Positions 1-8,520 of a stretch of DNA of 53,291 bases are shown here, one piece after another (position 1 is the stretch's first letter; each line of letters begins with the position of its first letter). The stretch spans positions 1 to 53,291 of the forward strand of contig QAKH01000033.1 in the NCBI GenBank assembly GCA_003343885.1, read 5' to 3'. Position numbers and translations under genes: made by a program. This stretch comes from Clostridiales bacterium. Lineage in GTDB: Bacteria > Bacillota > Clostridia > Oscillospirales > CAG-382. The notes under the pieces are model-generated. The model did no database searches. It was not told the origin of the DNA and saw only the letters and a list, made by a program, of their open reading frames with translations.

Positions 1-263
1 CACCAACTATCTAATCAGACGCGAGCCCATCTTTGTGCGGATTGCTCCTTTAACATCAGTAACATGCATCACCGATGCGTCATGCGGTATTAGCACAAGT
101 TTCCCTGTGTTATTCCCCTCACAAAGGCAGGTTGCTCACGCGTTACTCACCCGTCCGCCACTAATCTTCTCAAACAGCAAGCTGTCCGATAAATCCGTTC
201 GACTTGAATGTGTTATGCACGCCGCCAGCGTTTATCCTGAGCCAGGATCAAACTCTCTGAAAA
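1..263 (-). rRNA. rrs: 16S ribosomal RNA, 5' end (partial)
   Basis: Read on the minus strand, this begins with the universal 16S start (AGAGTTTGATCCTGGCTCAG at 256 to 237). It continues through the conserved GGCGGCGTGCATAACACATT and GGCGGACGGGTGAGTAACGCG stretches into the V2 region, and the window cuts it off. The mature 5' end is placed about 7 nt before AGAGTTTGAT by analogy with E. coli numbering, so position 263 is approximate. It lies downstream of two consensus promoters at 490-518 and 597-625. Open reading frames overlapping this stretch are spurious. Confidence 0.98.
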
Positions 264-489
264 TATTTTTCGCACACCTCAGTGTACGTTAATTTCCTTA
301 GTTTGTCTTGCTCTTTATACTTTTTTCCTTGGGTATCTCGATCTTATCTCTAAAATCAAGTGTACTTTCTTAGGAATTTTACGAGTTCTTTCTGGTTCGT
401 CTTTCGACGTTCCTTGCTTTGCTTTCTCGTCTTTCGTTGTTCAATTTTCAAGGTCCGTTCTTGCTTCCGCTCTTTGCGACAGCCTGTAT
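264..489 (-). other. rRNA operon transcribed leader
   Basis: About 225 nt between P2 and the 16S 5' end. On the minus strand it contains a CCTTGAAAATTGAAC segment (near 438-452) of the sort found in Clostridia rRNA processing leaders, followed by purine-rich repeats. No reading frame here is convincing. The rest of 264-898 holds the two promoters, then an A/T-rich stretch (626-840) in which I see no gene. Confidence 0.6.
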
Positions 490-518
490 AGTATATCACA
501 TACTTCTTTCCTTGTCAA
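490..518 (-). promoter_or_regulatory. rRNA operon promoter P2
   Basis: On the minus strand, TTGACA (518-513), a 17-bp spacer and TATACT (495-490), with T/A-rich DNA just upstream. It drives a leader of about 220 nt before the 16S 5' end. Tandem SigA promoters are the usual rRNA arrangement in Bacillota. Confidence 0.85.
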
Positions 519-596
519 CCCTTTTTTTAGATTTTTTTCAAATCTTTTTTCCTCGGCTCGACTCTTTCCGGCTCGTCCCTCTTGCGGAGCTCCATT

Positions 597-625
597 ATAT
601 TACCACACCAGTCTGCATTTGTCAA
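597..625 (-). promoter_or_regulatory. rRNA operon promoter P1
   Basis: On the minus strand, TTGACA (625-620), a 17-bp spacer and TAATAT (602-597). It is preceded by an A/T-rich stretch at 626-660 that could act as an UP element. It lies about 330 bp upstream of 16S, in tandem with P2. Confidence 0.8.
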
Positions 626-858
626 GTGTTTTTTTCATTATTTTTACTTAAATTTCAAAAAACATGCAAATTACATCATTTTCGAGAAAAAATCAGTTTT
701 TTTCAAACAAATAAACATTTTCAAAAGCCAACATAAAGAAATGCTATAAATGTTATTAAAACATTTAACAAATAATTTTTAATTAATGTCTTAGAATTTA
801 CTCAGTGCTCAAAACAATTTTCCTAATAAATGAAGCTTTTCTTCATCTTGTTTTTTTT

Positions 859-893
859 ACGGCACGCAGAGAAATAGCCCGACTGCGTGCCGT
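859..893 (-). terminator. Hairpin after the two-component operon
   Basis: An 11-bp perfect stem (859-869 with 883-893) right after the kinase stop codon. In the minus direction it is followed by A residues rather than U, so it is not a classical intrinsic terminator. A second small hairpin (about 831-849 on the minus strand) with a T-rich tail follows and may complete termination before the rRNA promoters. In the plus direction the stem is followed by TTTT. Confidence 0.45.
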
Positions 894-898
894 TTTCA

Positions 899-3016
899 TT
901 ATAAATTCTCTTCCTCCGGCTCTTTATATTGTTCAAATTTTACTATTGCTTTGAACAAATCGCCATCGACAACCAACGCAAACTGCCCTTTCTGCAGTTC
1001 AGTAAGACTTCGTGCAATAGAAAGGCCAAGTCCGCTTCCTTCCGTATTACGAGACTGGTCGCCTCGTACAAAACGCTCCATAAGTTCATCACTTGAAATA
1101 TTTAACGGAAATTTTGATATATTTTTGAAAGTTATCTCAACCCAAGAATTTACAGTTTCAGCTGAAACATATACTCGTGTTTCGGGCTGCGCGTACTTGC
1201 AGATATTGCTCATCAAATTGTCGAACACTCTCCACAATAGACGTCCGTCCGCAATTATATACAAATTTTCCTGCGAACATGTCACTATAAGTTCCAAGTT
1301 GTTTTCCGCAAGCTTTTCTGCGTATTCACCGGAAAGCTGTGACAGGAACACACCGACATCCGTTTTCTCGGCATTTACTGCGATATTTCCTGTGGAAGCC
1401 TTCGAGGCTTCAAGCAAATCTACTGTCAGTTTTTGCAATCTTTTTGATTGACGGTCGAGAACCTCTAAGTATTCTCTGGCTTTAGGCGGTTCTATTTCTT
1501 CTTTTTTCATAAGATCAACGTAATTAATAATTGACGTCAGCGGTGTTTTTAAATCATGCGAAACATTTGTTATGAGTTCCGTTTTAAATCTTTCGCTCTT
1601 CATTTTATCGTTGACCGCCTTTTGCATGCCGTCGCTTATACTGTTAAGGGCATTTGCGTGTTTTTTGAAATCGCCAAACAGGTTTTTAGTTTCTATACGA
1701 TGTTCAGTGTTACCGCCGGCTATTATTTCCGCACCTTTCTCTATGCGTTTCAAGTCTGCTAAGAGATAGAACAGAAAACTTCCCAATATAACTTTTTCCA
1801 CAAACCACCACATTAATATGCTGCCTCTTGATGCAGAGAGAATAACCACTGCTTCAAACAATGACAACACGGTAAAAGCTATTGCCGTTTTCCAAAACAT
1901 GGATATGCTCTTAAAGAGAAGACTGATTTTTTTCAGCACCCACTTCGCCATACGGTACATCAAATACAAAATCTTGAATACCAACGTATTTTTCCACCAT
2001 CGTCCGAACTTTACACGTGTTGCGAACGTGAGGAAAAGAGACAACAACAGTAATTCAGCCGTCACAAGGCCTCCAATTGTGGCAGCACCTCTGAATATCA
2101 AGTCAACAGAATAAAAATTAAAAAGGACAAAAAATGATGTATAGCATATGATACTTATCATTGTCAGAATAAAAACAAAATAAATATCAAATGGTATTTT
2201 ATCAAGAGGATTCAGACAAATTTCTTCAGTACCTTTTCTGTGTCCTGCACTGCACATAAGGAAGACAAACAGCGCCACACACATGACAAACGACAGTATG
2301 CATACCGCTACTACCGCATAACGCTGAGTTATAAAGAATTCAGCGATTCCGAGCATATAATAAAGCCGGTCCTTGGCTGTAAGTTCTTCGCGGATATATC
2401 CTTTAAATGTTACTGTTTGTTCGGTAACCGCTTCTATTTCCGTTGAAAATTCACTGCCTCCATCTACTTGTGAAACAACTAATGCACCGGACAATGCAGT
2501 ATCCGTCTCAATTTTATTCTGATACGGATACAATACAGCCACCCGGTCGCCTTCTCCCGTTGCATTTGGTTTAACATCGAACATGCTCAGCGATGATTCT
2601 TCTTCGTTAAGACTTTTTATCTCTCCGGAAACATAAACAATCTGCTCGCTTTGGCTTTCGAAGCGATAATTAAGCTCACTGTAGTTTGTAAAAATTACAG
2701 TTCCTCTTGAGTCGCTTACAGTGAAGAATATATTGCTGTTACGGCTTGAATATTTATCCATAATATACTCTCTCTGAGACTGACGCCATGCATCTCCTTC
2801 AAGTGCATTACGAACATAATCCATGATTTCTATCTGTGCGTCGTACATTACACTACTGTAGATAGAGTACCTTAGTCCTGAGCCATCGTCGAAATATACG
2901 TCTTCTTCTGACATGAAAATTATTGCCAAAGTGCTAAGCAAAAACACTACGGAAAGTACGGCTACAAGAAAAATTGCTGTTGCTTTTGCTGCCGTACTGC
3001 CGCTTATTTTATTCAT
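899..3016 (-). CDS. Sensor histidine kinase, multi-TM
   Basis: Membrane sensor kinase of 705 residues. TM1 lies at about 11-34 and an extracytoplasmic region at about 35-225. Further hydrophobic spans between about 230 and 415 suggest at least five more membrane passes. The dimerisation/phosphoacceptor motif SHDLKTPLTS puts the phosphorylated His at 487, followed by an N-box (NLMSN, about 600-604) and a G2 box GSGLGL (660-665) of a HATPase_c domain. It resembles VanS-type kinases in its catalytic half, but its signal is not recognisable. The ATG overlaps the stop codon of the response regulator gene (ATGA), so the two are translationally coupled and are very likely cognate partners. Confidence 0.93.
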   Translation of the reverse strand: MNKISGSTAAKATAIFLVAVLSVVFLLSTLAIIFMSEEDVYFDDGSGLRYSIYSSVMYDAQIEIMDYVRNALEGDAWRQSQREYIMDKYSSRNSNIFFTVSDSRGTVIFTNYSELNYRFESQSEQIVYVSGEIKSLNEEESSLSMFDVKPNATGEGDRVAVLYPYQNKIETDTALSGALVVSQVDGGSEFSTEIEAVTEQTVTFKGYIREELTAKDRLYYMLGIAEFFITQRYAVVAVCILSFVMCVALFVFLMCSAGHRKGTEEICLNPLDKIPFDIYFVFILTMISIICYTSFFVLFNFYSVDLIFRGAATIGGLVTAELLLLSLFLTFATRVKFGRWWKNTLVFKILYLMYRMAKWVLKKISLLFKSISMFWKTAIAFTVLSLFEAVVILSASRGSILMWWFVEKVILGSFLFYLLADLKRIEKGAEIIAGGNTEHRIETKNLFGDFKKHANALNSISDGMQKAVNDKMKSERFKTELITNVSHDLKTPLTSIINYVDLMKKEEIEPPKAREYLEVLDRQSKRLQKLTVDLLEASKASTGNIAVNAEKTDVGVFLSQLSGEYAEKLAENNLELIVTCSQENLYIIADGRLLWRVFDNLMSNICKYAQPETRVYVSAETVNSWVEITFKNISKFPLNISSDELMERFVRGDQSRNTEGSGLGLSIARSLTELQKGQFALVVDGDLFKAIVKFEQYKEPEEENL

Positions 3017-3708
3017 GTTTTTTCCGCCTCCATCTTATAACCCTTTCCCCAGACCACCTTTATATATCGTGGTTCCGCAGGATTTATTTCTATCTTCTCT
3101 CTTAAATGACGTATATGTACGGCAACTGTACCTTCGGCTCCTATCGGCGAGTCGTTCCAGACACGTCTGTATATATCTTTCGGAGAGAAAACCGTTCCTT
3201 GGTTCTGCATGAACAATTTTAAAATATCGTACTCTGTCGGCGTTAAATTTACCTCTTCCCCGTCAACGGTAACATGTTTGGAATTATCGTCCATTTCCAC
3301 TCCGCCAACGGTCATATGAGACGGTTTCACTGCACCGCCACCAAGGCTCATATACCTTCTTAGCTGCGATTTTACCCTTGCTATCACCTCTATGGGATTA
3401 AACGGTTTTGTGATATAGTCGTCAGCTCCAATATTAAGTCCGAGTATTTTATCGTTATCCTCAGACTTTGCAGTAAGAAGTATTACCGGTACGTTCGAAA
3501 TTTTACGAATTTCAACCATAGCCGTTATTCCGTCCATCTGCGGCATCATGACATCGAGCAGAATAAGATGGATATCCTCCTTTTGAATTACTGAAAGCGC
3601 TTCAACTCCGTTTCCGGCAGTAAAAACCTTATATCCTTCTGAAGAAAGGTATATATTCAACGCTGCAACAATATCTTTTTCATCATCGCATACCAGTATG
3701 TTATACAT
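3013..3708 (-). CDS. OmpR/PhoB-family response regulator
   Basis: Transcription factor of 231 residues with an N-terminal receiver domain (acidic pair D8/D9, phospho-acceptor D52 in LLDVMMP, conserved K101 in TKPF) and a C-terminal winged helix ending RYIKVVWGKGYK. The ATG at 3708 is chosen because AAAGGA lies 8 nt upstream. An in-frame TTG six codons earlier overlaps that ribosome binding site and is unlikely. It is first gene of a two-gene operon with the overlapping kinase. A promoter lies at 3840-3868 and a 7-bp inverted repeat (3800-3818) sits in the leader. VanR-like by architecture; its target genes are unknown. Confidence 0.94.
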   Translation of the reverse strand: MYNILVCDDEKDIVAALNIYLSSEGYKVFTAGNGVEALSVIQKEDIHLILLDVMMPQMDGITAMVEIRKISNVPVILLTAKSEDNDKILGLNIGADDYITKPFNPIEVIARVKSQLRRYMSLGGGAVKPSHMTVGGVEMDDNSKHVTVDGEEVNLTPTEYDILKLFMQNQGTVFSPKDIYRRVWNDSPIGAEGTVAVHIRHLREKIEINPAEPRYIKVVWGKGYKMEAEKT

Positions 3709-3799
3709 TTTATTCGTCCTTTCCAACCCTTGAAGTACCTCAAGTTACAATTATATATTACTCTTAACAGCTTTAAGAAACAATAAGATAAATATTTAA

Positions 3800-3818
3800 G
3801 ATAAGATTAAGTCTTATC
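3800..3818. promoter_or_regulatory. Inverted repeat in response-regulator leader
   Basis: Perfect 7-bp inverted repeat GATAAGA-N5-TCTTATC, about 20 nt downstream of the expected transcription start. It could be an operator for autoregulation or a weak RNA hairpin; the sequence alone does not decide. Confidence 0.4.
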
Positions 3819-3839
3819 CTCTTTATTTCATACATAACC

Positions 3840-3868
3840 ATTATACAACATGACAAAATAAATGTAAA
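3840..3868 (-). promoter_or_regulatory. Promoter of the two-component operon
   Basis: Minus strand TTTACA (3868-3863), 17-bp spacer, TATAAT (3845-3840). It gives a leader of about 125 nt that contains the inverted repeat at 3800-3818. Confidence 0.75.
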
Positions 3869-3895
3869 CCTTAAAAATACGCTTTTTTGGCTCAA

Positions 3896-3924
3896 TTACA
3901 AAACTGCGTATTTATGAATATACT
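3896..3924 (+). promoter_or_regulatory. Candidate promoter of mazF-like gene
   Basis: TTACAA (3896-3901), 17-bp spacer, TATACT (3919-3924). The leader then holds an imperfect hairpin with an 8-bp core (GGCAATTT 3957-3964 with AAATTGCC 3973-3980). No reading frame resembling an antitoxin is seen between 3709 and 4064. Confidence 0.45.
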
Positions 3925-4064
3925 ACATCAGGCCGGTTATTCGTTATATATGCTTAGGCAATTTCAATTTTTAAATTGCCCGAATAAGCGAGTCTGTTTC
4001 AGTCAAAAATAAAGATGTAACAGCTAAGGACAAAGAAAACATAAAAAATCGGAGAGTGAATAAG

Positions 4065-4439
4065 TTGAACGTTAGAAGAGGAGACATTTACTATGCGGAT
4101 CTGAGTCCGGTTGTCGGCTCTGAACAAGGCGGAATGCGGCCGGTACTTATTGTTCAAAATGATGTGGGCAACAAATACAGTCCTACCGTAATCGCCGCTG
4201 CGATTACAAGCAAAACTTCCAAAAGCAAGCTGCCCACGCATATCGAAGTTTATGCGGATAAGTATGGGCTTGCAAAAGATTCCGTAATTCTTCTCGAACA
4301 GATCCGAACCATTGACAAAACACGTCTCAAGGAAAAAATGGGACATTTGGATGATTATGTCATGAACCAGGTCAACGATGCAATAACCGTGAGTTTCGGC
4401 CTTGAGCTGACTGCTCCCAGACAGGAATTTATCGGGTGA
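4065..4439 (+). CDS. MazF/PemK-family endoribonuclease toxin
   Basis: About 124 residues matching the Gram-positive MazF/EndoA family: RRGDIYYADLSPVVGSEQGG at the N terminus, then RPVLIVQNDVGN and AAITSK. The family are sequence-specific mRNA interferases that act as dimers in the cytoplasm. I prefer the TTG at 4065 because GGAGAG lies about 9 nt upstream and family members start a few residues before RRGD. A GTG at 4056 is in frame but only 1 nt from the GGAG. Bacillus ndoA follows its antitoxin gene directly; here no antitoxin-like frame precedes it in the 350 bp back to the divergent operon. It may be neutralised by a protein encoded elsewhere. A strong terminator follows. Confidence 0.88.
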   Translation: MNVRRGDIYYADLSPVVGSEQGGMRPVLIVQNDVGNKYSPTVIAAAITSKTSKSKLPTHIEVYADKYGLAKDSVILLEQIRTIDKTRLKEKMGHLDDYVMNQVNDAITVSFGLELTAPRQEFIG

Positions 4440-4459
4440 GTTGACGTATCGATTATAGC

Positions 4460-4489
4460 AAAATCCGCCGCAGTAATGCGGCGGATTTT
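4460..4489 (+). terminator. Terminator after mazF-like gene
   Basis: 13-bp perfect stem (4460-4472 with 4477-4489) and a 4-nt loop, with A-rich 5' and T-rich 3' flanks within the stem. It could work in both directions, also ending the minus-strand DtxR-family transcript. Confidence 0.85.
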
Positions 4490-4616
4490 AACTATATACG
4501 CTTACAATATATCTATTACAATCATAAACGGTTTAGGCAGCTTAGCTCTCATTTGGAGCAAATCAATAACATAATAACATAAACATACGCTTAATTTTTT
4601 CAAAAGTTTTAAGCGA

Positions 4617-4988
4617 TCATTTTTTGTCCAGAGCATGTTTTTTTAATGCGTCAAAGCTTTCAGCGCTTATTACATGTTCTATGCGGCATGCGTCCTCTTG
4701 TGCGGTTTCCTTACTGACGCCGAGTCTAATGAGAAGATCAGAAAGAACAGTATGTCTTTCATACATTTTCTTCGCCACGCCCTCTCCGGCTTCAGTCAGC
4801 GTTATAAAACCGGTTATCTGATCCATATTTATATATCCGCTTTCCCTTAAGTTACGCATGGCTATGCTCACGCTGGGCTTTGTAAAACCGAGTTCATTCA
4901 CAATATCTATTGATCTCACATTTCCTTTTTCTTTACCCAGCATATATATTGTTTCAAGATAATTTTCTGCTGATTCATGTATTTTCAT
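4617..4988 (-). CDS. DtxR/MntR-family metal-dependent repressor
   Basis: Cytoplasmic DNA-binding regulator of 123 residues. The N-terminal winged HTH reads ESAENYLETIYML and later VRSIDIVNELGFTKPSVSIA; the middle is the dimerisation/metal-binding part (KKMYERHTVLSDLL...DACRIEHVIS, with E/H/C-type ligands). It is short: the C-terminal SH3-like domain of DtxR/IdeR is absent, as in MntR. The ATG at 4988 has AAAGG 7 nt upstream; a GTG five codons earlier overlaps that site. The feoAB block 6-9 kb away carries TTAG-type dyads, so this protein is the best local candidate for the regulator. Whether it senses iron or manganese cannot be read from the sequence. Confidence 0.93.
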   Translation of the reverse strand: MKIHESAENYLETIYMLGKEKGNVRSIDIVNELGFTKPSVSIAMRNLRESGYINMDQITGFITLTEAGEGVAKKMYERHTVLSDLLIRLGVSKETAQEDACRIEHVISAESFDALKKHALDKK

Positions 4989-5032
4989 AGAATAACCTTT
5001 CACTCATTCATTTCCAATTACTATATGTGTTT

Positions 5033-5061
5033 ATTATACCAAAACAATGCGTAAAATACAA
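5033..5061 (-). promoter_or_regulatory. Promoter of DtxR-family gene
   Basis: Minus strand TTGTAT (5061-5056), 17-bp spacer, TATAAT (5038-5033). No TTAG dyad overlaps it. The rest of 4989-5293 is A/T-rich and I see no gene in it. Confidence 0.6.
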
Positions 5062-5293
5062 TAGCGTTATAAGCAAAATAAGCATTTTTTCGCTATTTTT
5101 AACATATTTTTCGACACATTTTTCTTTTCTGACGTTTCAGATTTTACACTTTCCATGTATCTTAGGTGTGAATACGATATAAAAGGCATTGAAAAATATA
5201 TTTCTGTGCTTTTCTCTGTTTTTACATCAGATTTTAGAATACTGCAACGTACGGTGGTAAAAAATATAGTAAAAATGAAAAGGAGACATATAA

Positions 5294-6211
5294 ATGTGGG
5301 CAATTATTGACATCGGTTCCAACACCGTCAGATTAGTTGTATATACTCTTGAAAACGGAAAAATCAACCCTATGCTTAACAAGAAATACTCTGCGGCTCT
5401 TGCCGGATATGTTGACGGAAACGGCATGATAAAGGACGAGGGCATTCAAAAGCTGCTTAGTATTCTCCTTGAAATAAGGAAAATTCTTTCCTATATAAGC
5501 GTAAAAGAGGTATTTCCTTTTGCGACCGCCTCATTAAGAAACAGCGTTAACGGCAGAGAAATTGTTTCTCTCATTCGTGAAAAATGCGGCTTTGATGTTC
5601 GTATTTTGACGGGCAAGGAGGAAGCTGTTTTTGACTATTACGGCGTCATAGGAAAAGATTATGCAAACAACGGAATAGTTGTGGATGTCGGCGGCGGCAG
5701 CACTGAGCTTACTTTCTTTAAGGGTGACACGATTATTACCGCCACTTCTATCCCTCTTGGTTCTCTTCAGCTTTACAAAACCTTTGTTGACGGAATAATT
5801 CCGAATGAAAAAGAGGCAAAAAAGATAAAGAAAGAAGTTCGTGGTTTTCTGGAAGAAATAGTAGTACCCGACGACATAACCCAAACAGAAACGATATACA
5901 GCGTCGGCGGAACCGCAAGAGCTTCGCTTCGTGTTATAAACGAAATTTACGCGAGACCTGAAAACTGTGTTTCTTACACCCGAAATGAACTAAAGCATTT
6001 TTTGTCTGATGTAAATGAGCGTCCCGAAAAGATGCTGAAAAGCATATCCCTTTGTGAACCTGACCGGATTCATACAATAATCCCCGGTCTGCTAATATTT
6101 GAAACCATCTCCAAGTTTTATGATTCCAAGGACTTCATAATAAGCGACTATGGAGTTCGTGAAGGATTTTTGACCCACATGCTTAAAGAAAAGGGAGAAT
6201 TACATGCATGA
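5294..6211 (+). CDS. ppx: Ppx/GppA exopolyphosphatase
   Basis: 305 residues of the actin-like ASKHA fold. The phosphate-1 loop IDIGSNTVRL is at the N terminus and the phosphate-2 motif VDVGGGSTELTFF near 137. It also carries YSVGGTARA and ends YGVREGFL. The family hydrolyses terminal phosphates from polyphosphate or the 5' phosphate of pppGpp. At about 305 residues it lacks the extra C-terminal domains of E. coli Ppx (513 residues). AAGGAG precedes the ATG. It overlaps the next gene, ppk, by 4 nt (ATGA), so synthesis and breakdown of polyphosphate are translationally linked. Confidence 0.93.
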   Translation: MWAIIDIGSNTVRLVVYTLENGKINPMLNKKYSAALAGYVDGNGMIKDEGIQKLLSILLEIRKILSYISVKEVFPFATASLRNSVNGREIVSLIREKCGFDVRILTGKEEAVFDYYGVIGKDYANNGIVVDVGGGSTELTFFKGDTIITATSIPLGSLQLYKTFVDGIIPNEKEAKKIKKEVRGFLEEIVVPDDITQTETIYSVGGTARASLRVINEIYARPENCVSYTRNELKHFLSDVNERPEKMLKSISLCEPDRIHTIIPGLLIFETISKFYDSKDFIISDYGVREGFLTHMLKEKGELHA

Positions 6212-8328
6212 ATGAATTGTTCTCACAAGGTTTTACGCAAAACAGAGAGCTTTCCTGGCTTAGGTTCAACGAGCGAGTTTTGTCTGAAGCTACCGATGAA
6301 ACTAATCCTTTGCTGGAACGGCTGAAATTTATATCCATTTTCACAAGCAATCTTGACGAATTTTTCATGATACGTGTCGGAAGCCTTTTTGACATGATGA
6401 GCGCTGATCCTCGCAGAATTGACAACAAGTCCGGCATGACTCCGGAAAAACAGCTCAAAAGCATATTTGAAACGGTTAAGCCTTTATACAAGAAAAGGGA
6501 AAAAATCTTTTTTGACGTTGAAAAAAAACTGCGTGAATACGGAATATGTCAAGCCGAGTCTTCCGAGTTAACCGACAGAGAAAAAAAGACGCTTAATCAA
6601 TATTTCAAGACCTCACTTGAGGGTGTTTTATCGCCTCAAATCGTGGACAACCTTCACCCTTTTCCGCATTTTACAAACAACGCGCTTCACATAGGTGTAA
6701 TGTTAAAATACAAGGACAACAAAATTTTCGGATATGTTCCGATACCGGATTTTATTCCCTCTCTTTTCTTTTTTCCGGGAAATGAAGTGCGCTACATGCG
6801 CATTGAAAGTATTTTGCTTGAATACATTGACACGCTTTTCAAGCCGTATGAAGTTGAGCAAAAGGTAATTTTCTGCGTGACGAGAAATGCCGACGTAAAC
6901 CCTGACGACGAGGTATTTGCAGACGAGTCTGATTTCAGAAAGCGAATGAAAAAAGTCCTCGGAATGAGAAAGCGTCTTGCTCCGGTACGTCTTGAAATTT
7001 CAAACCCGATAAGCAAGTCTTTTCACTCTTTCTTCATGGAAAAGCTCGGTCTCGGAGCAAACCAGATATTCCGCACTGCCGCGCCTCTTAAAATGGGATA
7101 TGTATTTCAGCTTATATCCAAAATACCGAAAACTATTCAGGTAAATCTCCTGTACGAAAAGTTTTCACCTGTATGGACTGATCAACTGCGGCGCGGAGAA
7201 AGTATAATACGGCAGATAAGAAAAAAGGATGTTCTGCTGTCATACCCGTACGAAAGTATGGAACCTTTCATAAGGCTGTTAGACGAAGCCGCTGAAAACA
7301 AGGACGTACTATCGATAAAAATAACAATATATCGTCTTGCAAGTCATGCAAAACTTGTCGACGCATTATGCCGTGCAGCTGAAAACGGAAAAAACGTGAC
7401 GGTACTGATTGAGCTTAGAGCACGATTTGACGAACAAAACAATATCGACTGGTCGAAACTGCTTGAAGACGCCGGATGCAACATCATATACGGTTTTGAT
7501 TTTTACAAAGTTCACTCAAAAATATGTCTTATTACGATGAAAGACAAAGATTCCGTAAGTTACATCACTCAAGTCGGAACCGGCAACTACAACGAAAAAA
7601 CAGCAAAACTTTATACTGATTTGAGTCTTATTACTTCAAACAAAGAAATAGGAAAAGACGCTTCGGAATTCTTCAAAAACATGTCTATCGGAAATTTAAA
7701 CGGTGAGTACAAGCACCTATGGGTTTCCCCGTCTTCTTTGAAAACAAACGTATTAAAATGCTTTGATGAAGAAATTGCAAAAGGACGAGCCGGTCATATA
7801 ACAATAAAAATAAATTCTTTGACTGATGCAGATATTATTCAAAAACTGAGTGAAGCGTCCAGAGCCTCGGTTCAGATAAAAATGATTATCCGGGGAATAT
7901 GTTGTATTTTGCCGGGCGTTATTAACAAAACAGACAACATAAAGATATACAGTATTGTCGGAAGATTTCTTGAACATTCAAGAATTTACTGTTTTGGCTC
8001 CGGCAACGAAGAAAAAATGTATATTTCATCTGCTGATTTCATGACGAGAAATACCGAAAGAAGAGTTGAAGTTGCCTGTCCGGTTTATTCTGAGCACATA
8101 AGAAAAAAAATACATAATATTCTGGATGCACACGAATGTGACACCTTAAAAGCCCGCCAGGTGTCCTCGGACGGAAGTTATGTATTCAAGAGTTACAGAA
8201 CTGAGCCTTATTTTGACAGTCAAAAATATCTGCTTGAGCAGGCTGAATCAGAAATAACAGTGCAGAACAACTCTTTTTCGCCGGTAAAGTATTTTACAAG
8301 TGTTATAAAAAATATTATTAGAAAATAA
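6208..8328 (+). CDS. ppk1: Polyphosphate kinase 1
   Basis: 706 residues, normal family length. It transfers the ATP gamma-phosphate reversibly to polyphosphate through a phosphohistidine. The N-terminal domain reads NRELSWLRFNERVLSEA and TSNLDEFFMIR. The two PLD-like C domains follow, with the phosphorylated His at 436 (YKVHSKI) and the second conserved His at 590 (LEHSRIYCFG). GGGAG precedes the start inside the end of ppx. The shared hairpin at 8405-8441 ends this operon and convergent xpt. Confidence 0.96.
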   Translation: MNELFSQGFTQNRELSWLRFNERVLSEATDETNPLLERLKFISIFTSNLDEFFMIRVGSLFDMMSADPRRIDNKSGMTPEKQLKSIFETVKPLYKKREKIFFDVEKKLREYGICQAESSELTDREKKTLNQYFKTSLEGVLSPQIVDNLHPFPHFTNNALHIGVMLKYKDNKIFGYVPIPDFIPSLFFFPGNEVRYMRIESILLEYIDTLFKPYEVEQKVIFCVTRNADVNPDDEVFADESDFRKRMKKVLGMRKRLAPVRLEISNPISKSFHSFFMEKLGLGANQIFRTAAPLKMGYVFQLISKIPKTIQVNLLYEKFSPVWTDQLRRGESIIRQIRKKDVLLSYPYESMEPFIRLLDEAAENKDVLSIKITIYRLASHAKLVDALCRAAENGKNVTVLIELRARFDEQNNIDWSKLLEDAGCNIIYGFDFYKVHSKICLITMKDKDSVSYITQVGTGNYNEKTAKLYTDLSLITSNKEIGKDASEFFKNMSIGNLNGEYKHLWVSPSSLKTNVLKCFDEEIAKGRAGHITIKINSLTDADIIQKLSEASRASVQIKMIIRGICCILPGVINKTDNIKIYSIVGRFLEHSRIYCFGSGNEEKMYISSADFMTRNTERRVEVACPVYSEHIRKKIHNILDAHECDTLKARQVSSDGSYVFKSYRTEPYFDSQKYLLEQAESEITVQNNSFSPVKYFTSVIKNIIRK

Positions 8329-8404
8329 AATACAAACTTTTTAACTATATAGTTATCGTGCAAAAGCTGTTTTGATTCACCTGTTTTTTCGCCGAACAAC
8401 ACAA

Positions 8405-8441
8405 AAGGACACGCAGTGTTTTTCCAAAACAGCGTGTCCTT
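8405..8441. terminator. Bidirectional terminator between ppk1 and xpt
   Basis: 10-bp stem AAGGACACGC / GCGTGTCCTT (8405-8414 with 8432-8441), placed between two convergent genes. In the minus direction it runs into a TTTTG tail. Confidence 0.7.
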
Positions 8442-8520
8442 ATACATTTTGTTTATTTCACATAAAATACTTCTGACTGAATAATGGCGCAAGTTAAGTA
8501 CTCGACATCGTCACACATAT

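Noticed and set aside
35..292. Plus-strand open frame over the 16S gene
   Set aside because: It lies within and antisense to the 16S rRNA 5' end; no ribosome binding site.
3709..4064. MazE-type antitoxin gene upstream of the toxin
   Set aside because: I read all frames in this interval and found none of plausible length and start with an AbrB- or RHH-like pattern.
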